A DNA stretch of 64,000 nucleotides from Strigamia acuminata (Eukaryota > Arthropoda > Chilopoda > Geophilomorpha > Linotaeniidae), in the NCBI GenBank assembly GCA_949358305.1, contig OX442315.1, positions 28,360,427 through 28,424,426 of the forward strand. Direction: 5' to 3'. The notes below the pieces were generated by a model. The model searched no databases and was not told the DNA's origin. It worked only from the letters and a program-made list of their open reading frames with translations. Shown here in pieces: positions 39,898 to 49,643 of the stretch. Numbering within the stretch: the first letter of the stretch is position 1; each line of letters opens with the position of its first letter. A program made the translations under genes and the position numbers.

Positions 39898-40732
39898 ATG
39901 CTTTTTTTCGCTTTGGGTTATCTATGTAAGTATCATTCCCTAACTTGACGCTCCGGTCCCCTTTAATAATTTTTTTAAATTACTTGTAATTACATCCATT
40001 TAAGTTATTACTATCGCCGCTTCAACCGAGTGTTCGACACAAGACATTCATTGTACGAAGAACCCATTCAACCCGTGTCAATTAAGTGGAACAACTTGCA
40101 GAGAATTGTAAACTTTTTATATTTTTAACTTCCTTTTAATATATTTTGCTTTAATTTTTTCCCTTTATTAATGTTTCAGAAATATTACGTGGAGCTGTTT
40201 TAAAGAACAAGTTGATTCGGTGTGTTCAGGGGACTATAATGAAGCAATGGATCCAAAATCGCCATTTATCGATCAGATTGAAGGTAAAATAACTTTTAAA
40301 AATATAAAAATAATAAGATATCACGTAAATATACAATTTTAATGTTACAGCGGCATCTCAAAATGAATTTAAAAGTGACATGGATGTATTTGACGAGTGT
40401 TTTTTCAAGTGGTACTACGGAATTACACGTGGGGAGTCGATACAAGACTTTTGCAAGTAAATAAATTTTATTCCAATTAAGTTTATTGTTTATCTAAATT
40501 TTTTTTTTTATAAAATAGGTTTTACGAAACTACTTCGAGCGACTGTATGTCTAAAACTGCTACCAGTCCTTGTGGCTATATAGTACACTTAATGAACATG
40601 TCTGTGTCGATTTTGGCAAAATGCGAGTGCGATAACAAAACAACAACAGTAGGGGCAGAAGCAGGAAAATTAATTTATTTCATCAGCATTATAGTGTTTA
40701 CTTTTATCTGTAGTATTTATTATTTATTCTAA
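39898..40732 (+). CDS. Divergent 12-cysteine secreted protein, probably GPI-anchored (array member 8)
   Basis: Function unknown. Five exons (39898-39925, 40005-40107, 40180-40283, 40351-40456, 40519-40732) with the same intron phases as the other seven (1, 2, 1, 2) give 184 aa. The signal peptide is MLFFALGYLFITIAAS and the tail is hydrophobic (LIYFISIIVFTFICSIYYLF). Twelve cysteines lie in the ectodomain, but the C-x9-C-W and C-W-x5-C motifs are absent; exon 2 has a tighter C-x5-C-x6-C-x6-C arrangement instead. Gene structure and location argue for common descent, while the sequence alone would not. NIT and NMS are possible N-glycosylation sites. It is the last member of the array. Confidence 0.82.
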
Positions 40733-41907
40733 TTTTTTTAATGTGCTAAAAACTTCATTTTGTCTAACTTTTGAATTAAATTTTTTTTTTTGCATCTGAT
40801 AGCAAATTATGGTATGACCTTAATTAATTAAACTGGGTCCGTATGCACGCTTAATATTCTCTAATTTGGAAATTTAAAAAAAGAAGAAATAAACAAAAAT
40901 AAGCTCAAAAATAAATTAATTCAATATAGGCTATAGTGGACAGGCCGGGTCATTTGGTAAAAAGTAGAATCTCGTTTTACGAACGTCAAAGAACATCAGT
41001 GAGTCACCTGTGTGTCAAATTAATCTAAAAAAAATCCTTTTAGCACCCAACCATGATCATTTTTTACCGCAAGTCAAAAACATACTCCCAAATATCTGTG
41101 AAAATCATCAAGACACGTAAACACCAACACAATTCCCTGAAACGAAATGAGACTTATTATCTTTGGATTCATTCCTTGCATAAAAATATACAGGGTGTCT
41201 ACAAGCCGACGCACCCATTTGAAATGAGCAGTGAGCACACAAAAAAAGATTAGTTCTGACTGCAAATAGATATTTTTATCTTGTGTAGAGACTCAATAAT
41301 TTTTAATTTTTATCAATATAACTTAATTTTATAACAATTTAAATTTTTGAATGAAAAGTAAAAAGTAATTGAAATGTGTTATGATGAATTTTAACGTGAA
41401 AACAAAATGTGAATTAAAATTGCAATAAAAGTAGATAAAATAAACTAGATAAAAATATCTACAGTTTGCGCTAAATTGGTACTGAGCATCCCATTCTGCT
41501 CAGACGATTTTCTAATTCCAGTTCTTATTTAGCAGTATTAAGCCTAATATTAGGCGAATTTTCTATATCAAATTAAAGTTATCCTGCATTGAAAAAGCTT
41601 AGTATTATCAAGCATGCATTTTCTGAATTAAAGTAATCGTGTATATTATCATGCATTTGCATTTTCATGATATATTGTGAATTTACAAAATTATAAAACA
41701 TAAATGGTTGTTTCCAAGTTATGAAACTGTTGAAACTGGCGTTTGAAAAGATAAGAATGTTAAAGGGGGTTTGGAGATGTCGCCATGTTTGGTCACCAGA
41801 CCAGAGGGTCACTTCGGTGACCCACTATGTTAATGGTTCGAGTCAATTTGATGTATAGGGAGGGGAATAGTATTTGCATATTTTCTGTTTGAATAATAAA
41901 AACTCAC

Positions 41908-42195
41908 TACCGTATTTCTGCAATTAAGAGTCGCGCTCGATTTATAGCCGCCCTCGAATAATAACCGCGGCTGAGGGCGAAGGTTTGATATAAGAGCCGC
42001 CCTCGAATAGCAGCCGCGGCTCTTAATTGAGGGCGACTCTTATTTCCATTGTGAGCCATATTCGGTTTCAATATTTCTAATATTTCACAGGGAACCCCCT
42101 GTTGCAACTTGCCTTACAGGAAACAAAGGAAGTCGCAACTGTATCTCCATGGCAATCCCCTGTAAAATATTGGAAATATTGGAACCGAATATAGC
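41908..42195. repeat. Foldback repeat with GC-rich core and imperfect inverted arms
   Basis: The core (41920-42045) has CCGCCCTCGAATA and CCGCGGCT repeated in both orientations and is far more GC-rich than its surroundings. A second imperfect inverted repeat of about 35-40 bp joins 42058-42098 to 42150-42195, both reading through ATATTCGGTT-CAATATTTC on opposite strands. The core is missing from the otherwise similar spacer at 47915, so it is an insertion there or a loss here. It looks like a small non-autonomous DNA transposon. No coding capacity. Confidence 0.6.
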
Positions 42196-42498
42196 AGTTA
42201 CTTTAATCGACTTCCCAATTTACTTGAAGTTGTTAGAAACAACAGAAACAGATGGATTAGAGATATCACTTTCAATTACTTTCAATTGCACAGTGTATAG
42301 TGGAAATAAACTATACTATCATTATAACTTAATCTCATGCACTATGCAGATACTTTCAATCGTATAGTGAATAGTGGAAAAAAACTATAGGTACATTACA
42401 TCAGTTATAGTTTAGTCTCATGCGCTATACAATTGAAAGTAATCCTAAATCCATCTATTTCCTAACTTGGAAACAATCATTTGTGTTATATCATTTTG

Positions 42499-42502
42499 TT
42501 AA
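42499..42502. other. Unoccupied TTAA insertion site matching the piggyBac-like elements
   Basis: The sequence around 42430-42540 matches both flanks of the element at 48864-49895: upstream through TGTGTTATATCATTTTG, downstream through TTTCACTATATATGATGC. Here a single TTAA takes the place of the element and its two TTAA copies, so this is the pre-insertion state. Confidence 0.9.
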
Positions 42503-42739
42503 TTTCACTATATATGATGCAAGCTAATATACGTATATGACTACTTTATACCTAAAAATGCATGATTGATATTATTAAGCTTCTTCAATGCATACACTTA
42601 TTTTTGTTTCACAGTTTTGATGTTCAAATATTGTGTGCACGCCCACTGCGACAAAAAGAATACTAAAGTTTTTCTAAACAACTCCAATTAAACTGATTAA
42701 TATTACCATTAACAGATTTTTCTTCTTAAAAACTGATCA

Positions 42740-42883
42740 TCCGATAGAATGATAGCGATTGCACCAGGAAAAATGTGATTGTGCACATGTGCAAACGAAT
42801 TTTTGAAAAGAAGGCAGAAATGACCGACCATGGCTATGGTCGGTCATTTCTGCCTTCTTATGGTCGGTCATTTCTGCCTTCTT
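42740..42883. repeat. Perfect 24-bp inverted repeat with 4-nt loop plus a third direct copy
   Basis: Arms 42808-42831 and 42836-42859 are perfect reverse complements separated by GGCT, and 42860-42883 repeats the second arm. The flank 42745-42807 is the reverse complement of sequence found inside the piggyBac-like elements (about 48897-48985), including the CACCAGGAAAAATGTGATTG motif. I read it as a rearranged remnant of that transposon family. Confidence 0.8.
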
Positions 42884-43023
42884 TTCAATAGAACGATAGC
42901 GTTGTACAATAATATAAAAAAAACTCTGCCAATTTATATTGATGATAAAAGCGTTGAAATCTCTCTTGATTACGCTTTGTTTTGTATCCTTTGTGTTATG
43001 TCTAAACAATAACATCAATAAAG

Positions 43024-43200
43024 TAGGGTTGCTAGGGATTACCCTAGCAACCACACTACTCTCGCAATATAAACAGTTGAAATCGACTCCAGTTGAAACT
43101 AACTTGTAAGAATACCAGTCGTTTATGAATTCCTTAATGGTTCATTCAAAATCAGCCCCAGACACAGTCAGATTAATCCCGTTTTAACACCTTGGATATT
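43024..43200 (+). promoter_or_regulatory. Probable core promoter and noncoding first exon of ACSBG copy A
   Basis: The block CCCTAGCAACCACACTACTCTC followed by ATATAAACAG (TATA-like) and about 150 bp of leader is conserved at the same place upstream of copies B (50610-50780) and C (57215-57385). Here an 11-bp inverted repeat (GGTTGCTAGGG/CCCTAGCAACC, 43027-43052, 4-nt spacer) sits just upstream of the TATA-like box. Conservation between copies whose other spacer sequence has diverged supports a promoter role; it is not proven. Confidence 0.55.
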
Positions 43201-43923
43201 CTATTTTAAAAACAGAGATACAAAATCTTGGCTTAATTTGTTAAATTTGTTAATTTAACACAATTTTTACCTTGTTCGCACCAGAAAGCTTGGGCTAGCC
43301 TGAAATTTAAATCTAGTCTTTGGATGATTAAACCTACAAAATGCATTCGCACCAAGAATCAAAAATCCACATATCTAGGCTATTGTAGCATGCAGCCAAT
43401 AGACAATCAACTGACCATACAGCGCATGGAATTGTGGGAAGTGATATTGGCAGTGACAGGTGTCAGTCATGCGACTAATAAACAGTTCAGACCCAAAACA
43501 ATAAGTCTTTTATTCAAAGCTGCTTGCTGTAGCAACCAGTTGAACAATACAGATGGGCGATATAAAATTCAGTGCATTGTGATACGCAAAACACAACTGT
43601 AACTTTTAGCTGAATGTACTCACGTGACTGTAATAATATTTTGACGCAACTTTACAAACGCACCTTGATGAGCGTTATAAAAACAAAAGCATTGCACAGC
43701 AGATGGTTAAATTCAAGAAGAGAAAGCAAAAGCAAGCATCGATTATCCGCCTTGAAAAAGTAATTAAGCAGCAGTTTTTCTCATTTTGTTTTTATCGTAA
43801 ATTAGTAATTCATTTTACAGTTTTCACAATTTTAACTTGCGTGTTTAAGTTCAAACTTGAAACAGCTGTTGACTTACAAAAAAAACCAAGAAAAGAAAAA
43901 CTCGCAAATTTCAAGAATCTTAC

Positions 43924-46900
43924 ATGATGGCTAGCAGACAATTTGTTGAAGATCTGATTGCAGCACAATTTATAGATCCATATATTCCAAAACATCAATT
44001 TGGTAAGTTGATAGCCCACTCACATATATTCCAATACCTATTAATATTGTTACATATTTTGGATTTAACAATTACCAATTTAACTTTATAAATTTTAGGC
44101 CCTGACTATATTATTCCAACAACAGAGAATAGAACATGGCTTCCAGAAGGTGCAGTTCAGATTAAAATGGCTCAAAACCTTGATCCCAGATATCAACCCG
44201 AATCAATAGTAACGCTGCTTCGGAAAGCAGTTGGCAACAGTCCAAAGAAAATCGCATTGCTAACAAAGAAAAATGACAAATTAGTTAAATGGAATTATTT
44301 GCAGTATCTGAATGATGTTGAGACTGTTGCAAAAGGCTTTATAAAAGTAAGTAAGGCAATAATTATCTATTTTGTTAAAGGTATAAAATGCTTTATAAAA
44401 GTAAGAAAATATTTACTGTATCTTATTTATTATTATCGTAAATTCAGTAAATTCTAACTAACGTAAGAACTACAAGACAAAAAGTTAAAAACCAACAAAT
44501 TTCTATTGATGATAAAACTTTTATTTCTTTTAATTGCGCTTTGTTATCTTTGGTTCAAATCTATCGTATCTATTTTCTACACGTAAGTATTTGTTGCACG
44601 TTGTTGCATGCATTGTATGCAACGTTGTAAGTTATATGTTGCATACACGTTGCGTTACGTAATTTATATTGTTTTTATTGTTTTATTATCTGTGTCATCA
44701 ATACTACGTCAACTTTTTCTGGTGAATTTTAAACTATTTTTAATTTTATTTTCAAAATACGACTTTCCATTCTGTGTAGCTCGGTCTTATTCCTTTTCAC
44801 GGTGTAGCAATTTTGAGTAATAATTCTCCTGAATGGCTAATATCTTATTTAGCTGCTATCTTCTGTGGGTAGGTAATCTAAACTAAATACCTAAAGTATT
44901 TATGGTTTAATAAATTTAATTCTCCAGAGGTTTTCCTGCTGGAATATACACAACAAATTCAAGAGATGCTTGTTACCACGTACTCGATGACAGCTCTGCA
45001 AACATTCTTTTAGTGGAAAATGAATTTCAATTGGAAAAAATTAAAGACATACGACACAAATTGCCGAATTTAAAAGCAATCGTCCAATTCAGTGGGCAAC
45101 CAAACCAGGACGATGTTATTTCAGTAAGATATTTTTATTATACAGTAATAGTAGAATAAATATATATATATCTGCATTCGAGAAATTATGTAGTCTGGTT
45201 TATTAATTGACACTAGTCTAAATACGTATTTAAAAATCACAAAAACGAGTTTAAATTTGCTGTTAAACATCTTTTGTGAACTTACATACTTCCCAATGGC
45301 CTGCTATAAAGCAACTCCACACACCAAGTGGAGAAAGTCCTATATTTTGAGCAAAAAATGTGACATGAACGCTAATTAGACCCCAAGTCCAGATGGCGTC
45401 CGTTCACCCTCACATGCTTCGATGTTCACATACTGTGCGCTTGCCAACTCTGCAATAAAGAGCAAACTATTTTTTTTGGATAGTATAAAACAACCTCAAT
45501 TAAGCTGACTAGATCAAATGACCCCGAATTTACATTAGAAATTTGGAGTTTATGTTCATGTTATGTAAAAAGTCTGTTCAGTCTAAATAACTTTCTCGAT
45601 GCACTTACTAACCTTTGTTCTATCCAGTGGCAAGAGCTCTTTCTCATTGGTAATTCCATACCAAATGAAATTTTGGATAAACGAGTTAAAGGACTAGCAA
45701 TTAATCAATGCTGTAATCTCGTTTATACGGTACGACAACTAAACTTAAAGCAATAACTATTAAAATGCTCGAGTTTAATGCTTTTTTTCCAGTCCGGAAC
45801 TACTGGTAACCCAAAAGGAGTAATGCTTTCACACGACAGCGTAAAATATTTAAAAATAATTATACATATCTTAGTTAAGTAACTTCAATACGTAAACTAT
45901 TAATGTCTTGCAGCTTATTAGCATGATCAAAACAATGTGCTACGAATTTTGGCATACACCTAAGTATGGTGTAGGCATCTCTTACCTTCCTCTTAGTCAT
46001 GCAGCGGCATTGGTAAGTAAACTACATCAAACACGTAACTGGTAGATATTCCAATACTTTTACATTTATAAAATTTTATCAGATTATGGATGTTCTATTG
46101 GCCATTTTGACCGAATCAACTGTATATTTTGCAAATCCTAACGCGATAAAAGTAACATTTAAACGTTTAATCAAATTTGAAATTACAAATTTCCAGTTAA
46201 AATATAGGGAGATATAATTGACGATTGTCTTCAAGCAAAACCTACATTTTTCTTCGGAGTCCCACGAGTATATGAAAAACTAAAAGTTAAACTGGAAGTC
46301 ATGGAAGAGTCTTTGAGTCCCCAGGAAAAAAAAGTGTTAGCTTCGGCTCGTAAAGAAGCTTTAATGAACTACCAAGAACAAAACGACAATAATACGTCTG
46401 CATTTCTAAATGCAATTAAAGCGAAAGTTGGATTTGATAAAACCAAATTATTCGTGTGTGGAGGTGCACCTATTTCAATCGATGTAATTAAGTTTCTTCA
46501 AAGTTATAATATTCCGTTAACCGAAGCTTACGGATTGAGTGAAACTAGCGGTAAATTACTTTCAAGCTAATTAATTTGATGTAATCCCTAAACATGTACG
46601 GTAACTCACATTTAGGAGCTCATATAACCGGTACCAAATACTCACGTTTGGGTAGTGTGGGAAACGTTAACGACTTGAAATACTTTGAAGTTGATTTTCT
46701 AAATCCAGACAGTGATGGTTCAGGCGAAGTATAAAAATAGTTTTATCTTACAAATAGCATTTAGTAAATTACATATCTTTAGATTGCGCTACGTGGTCGA
46801 GATGTATTCATGGGTTATTTAAAGTTAGAAGAAATGACTAAAGAAACTTTAGACGTTGATAAATGGCTACACACCGGAGACGTAGGAAAAATTGACAAAG

Positions 46901-47572
46901 ATGGTTTTCTTTTTATCACTGGACGCATTAAAGGTGAATTTATATTCACAATCACCTACAAACAATCATGATCAAATTTTTCTTACAGAATTAATAATTA
47001 CTTCTGGAGGAGAAAATATTCCGCCAATCCTCATCGAGACTCAAATTAAAAAACTGCTCCCAGTGCTTAGCAATTGCATGCTCATTGGCGACAAAAGAAA
47101 ATACCTGACAATGTTGCTCACGTTAAAGGTATCAAAGAAATATTTCGCTATTTTCGTTTATTTAAGTAGTTTATTTTTAAAAGACCGAGGCAAACCTAGG
47201 TACAATGGAACCCACTGACGACCTCAATGTCACTGCCATTAAGTGGTGCGAATCCGTGGGTAGTTCAGCTAAACGAGTGTCAGAAATTTTGGATACCAAA
47301 GATCCGAAAGTGATGGCTGCGATCCAAAGAGGAATCAATGAATATAACGAAAATTTGGCACTATCAAGACCTCAAAAAATCCAAAAGTGGGCAATCTTAT
47401 CGCAAGACTTTTGCATCCACAACGGCACTCTTGGTACGTAACCTAACACGATGGGATTAAATAAATACAATTGTCTCAAAACAATACATTTTCAGGTCCC
47501 ACGTCGAAACTGAGACGCCCAATCGCTGTTAATAAGTATGCTGATATCATCGAAGCTATGTATTCTCCGTAA
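43924..47572 (+). CDS. ACSBG: Long-chain acyl-CoA synthetase, bubblegum (ACSBG) family, copy A
   Basis: ACSBG enzymes activate long- and very-long-chain fatty acids to acyl-CoA with ATP through an acyl-adenylate, at ER-associated membranes. Fourteen exons can be followed, the first being 43924-44002, then 44099-44346 and 44780-44868, ending at TAA 47570-47572. The start [16 protein letters not shown] is shared by all four copies. Motifs in order: [15 protein letters not shown], the AMP-binding loop [56 protein letters not shown] and [15 protein letters not shown]. No stop or frame break was seen. The last two exons are almost identical to those of copies B and C while the earlier exons differ clearly from them, which suggests gene conversion or unequal crossing over. 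Substrate preference cannot be read from sequence. Confidence 0.93.
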
Positions 47573-49009
47573 GTTCCTCAATTGGTATCTTTATTTGTTT
47601 ACTCAGTTGGCGAGGACTATCGCACTCTATAATCAATTACCAAATTACTTCTTATTGTACGTATTAATCAATCCGTGAATCAACTGATGCACTAGTTTGA
47701 ATTCAAATTTATTTATTATTATTAAAAAATAAGATGCAACATGAAACGTTTGAAAAGGGACTAATGTTAAACGGGGTTTGAAGGTAACGCCATGTTTGGT
47801 CACCAGAGAGTCACTTTGGTGACCCACTATGTTAATGGGTCGATTCAATTTGATGTAGAGGGAGGGAAATAGTATTTGCATATTTTCTGTTTGAATAATA
47901 AAAACTCATTATTACAAAAGTAGCTTTGGCATACGCGAGCTTCTTCTTGCAATCCAGACAAATCAATTTAAATCCATCGCCATCCAAAATTTGAATTTAG
48001 TTTAATCGATTTCCCAACTTACTTGAATCTGTGGTGATCCTGGATCACCAAAATAAAAGTGTGAACTTGTCACACATTCCTTGAATTAATCCCTTGCTTG
48101 GATTTTTGTCCCCCTCTTTTTAACCTACATTACAGAAAAGGGATGCAAACAAGCGATTGTATCTGTAATGCATGGAAGCATTACATCTTAGACTTCTAAG
48201 CCCCTTCTACACATATATAGAAATACATCTGTCCGTCTAAATTGATGTATAAATAAAATAAAATAGTCGGAAAAATACGAAAATTCCTTAGGCACCTATT
48301 GAAGGCATGCTGAGTTCATTGCAGTTGCCCGTTTGGCTCTAACTGCTTTCGTTTTGGAAGAGTTGGTGCAAACATATGGACAGACAGACAGAACCGTTTT
48401 ATTAGACTTTCTAAACATAGGGTTTAGAAGTCTAAAAGGGGTGCAAACTAATGTCCTGTTCACACTTAAACCACTTTTCTACATAAACCGCCCACTTTTA
48501 AAAAGTCTTGTGTTCACACTTGTTCCAGTTTTCTACAGCTCAAAACAGAATGGCGAGACCTCTACAACTTTAAGTTGTAGAAGTGATTTCTTCAACTTGA
48601 CGCCACAACTCTAAGTCCCGCCCCCATTCTGTCATGTGACTGATCATACAAAAATCCAAAATATAAAATGGAAACAACAGAAACAGATGGATTAGAGATA
48701 TCACTTTCCATTACTTTCAATTGCACAGTGAATAGTGGAAAGAAACTATAGGTACATTACATCAGTTATAGTTTAGTCTCATGCACTATACAATTGAAAG
48801 TAATCCTAAATCCATCTATTTCCTAACTTGGAAACAATCATTTGTGTTATATCATTTTGTTAACCTTCCCATAGCCATGGCTAATACTACACATGTGCAG
48901 CCATGGTCGGTCATTTCTACCTTCTTTTCAAAACTCCTTCTGCAGATGTGCCCAATCACAGTTTTCCTGGTGCAATCGCATTTTTCCTGGTAAAAGCACA
49001 TGTTTTAGG

Positions 49010-49643
49010 ATTACCGTCTTCCCTAACGTCATGAGTCATGACGTTATATTCAAGTTTTTTCAAAAATCGCTGTTTTCGAAAGTTTTAGCGATTTTTCGAA
49101 TATAACGTCACTTCGAATATGAAAAACTGGAAGTTATGGAAGAGTCTTTGAGTCCCCAGGAAAAAAAAGTGTTAGCTTCGGCTCGTAAAGAAGCTTTAAT
49201 GAACTACCAAGAACAAAACGACAAACGTCTGCAGTTCTAAATGCAATCATGACGTTGTATTCGAATACAACAGCATGACGTTATATTCGAGTTATATTTG
49301 AGAAGCGTTGCGGGGTGCGCTTTTTACAGGCGCGAAGCCAGGAAGCATTGAATTGAAAATGAATTGAACCGAATCGGACACGAATTAGACACGAATTGGA
49401 CACGAATTGAAAACGTACTGTATATTTTGAACTTGAAATTTCAAATCAATTTTTTTTTTCAAAATTACATTACCAATTACTGATTTTTCAGAAATTTTAA
49501 AAAAAATTTCTGATTTTTCAGAAGTTTTACAACAAAATTTCTGGTCTTTTAGAAGTTTTACAACAAAATTGTGATTTTTCAGAAGTTGTACTAAAAAATC
49601 ACAATACAACGTCATGACGTTATATTCGAGGGAAGACGGTAAT
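49010..49643. mobile_element. Nested inverted-repeat element inside the piggyBac-like element (unit 1)
   Basis: Perfect 15-bp inverted repeats ATTACCGTCTTCCCT lie at 49010-49024 and, reversed, at 49629-49643. Several copies of ATGACGTTATATTCGA in both orientations lie between them, so the interior is itself foldback-rich. No clear target duplication is visible at these ends, so it may be a separate nested insertion or simply sub-terminal repeats of the outer element. It encloses the captured ACSBG exon fragment. Confidence 0.65.
49117..49247 (+). pseudogene. Captured fragment of an ACSBG exon inside the transposon (unit 1)
   Basis: About 130 bp match the exon encoding [20 protein letters not shown] (copy A 46266-46425, copies B and C equivalents). 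The fragment begins within YEKL, lacks 12 bp (KLKV region) and has small losses near its end, so it is not functional. It has AACGTCTGCA and AAATGCAAT, which fit copy A better than B or C. It has no intron boundary at its edges, so it was copied from within the exon. Confidence 0.88.

Larger units (their letters stand above)
40733..43923. other. Repeat-rich region between the 12-Cys array and ACSBG copy A
   Basis: From about 41700 to 43200 this is a diverged version of the spacer upstream of ACSBG copies B and C (47700-50800 and 54300-57400), sharing the block TGTTTGGTCACCAGA, the TTCCTAACTTGGAAACAATC block and the promoter block near 43034-43200. It differs by insertions and deletions listed separately. 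Before 41700 I see only AT-rich sequence, with a CAGGGTGTC motif near 41191. An open frame at 43703-43927 ends in the leader of copy A and is not accepted. Confidence 0.55.

Noticed and set aside
24311-40732. Assignment of the array to the nematode T20D4.11-like (DUF19) domain or to insect 27-kDa glycoproteins
   Set aside because: Both are cysteine-rich secreted families, but I cannot confirm shared spacing without a profile search, so no name was given.
42808-42883. CRISPR-like or tandem array
   Set aside because: Only three arms, with two inverted and no spacers of regular length; the genome is animal.
43324-43602. 92-codon open frame upstream of ACSBG copy A
   Set aside because: Its sequence has no counterpart upstream of copies B or C and no recognisable motif.
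48333-48614. 93-codon open frame, repeated at 54938-55219
   Set aside because: The second occurrence is due to the 6.6-kb duplication, so repetition is no evidence of selection. The frame lies in insertion-derived repeat sequence and resembles nothing.
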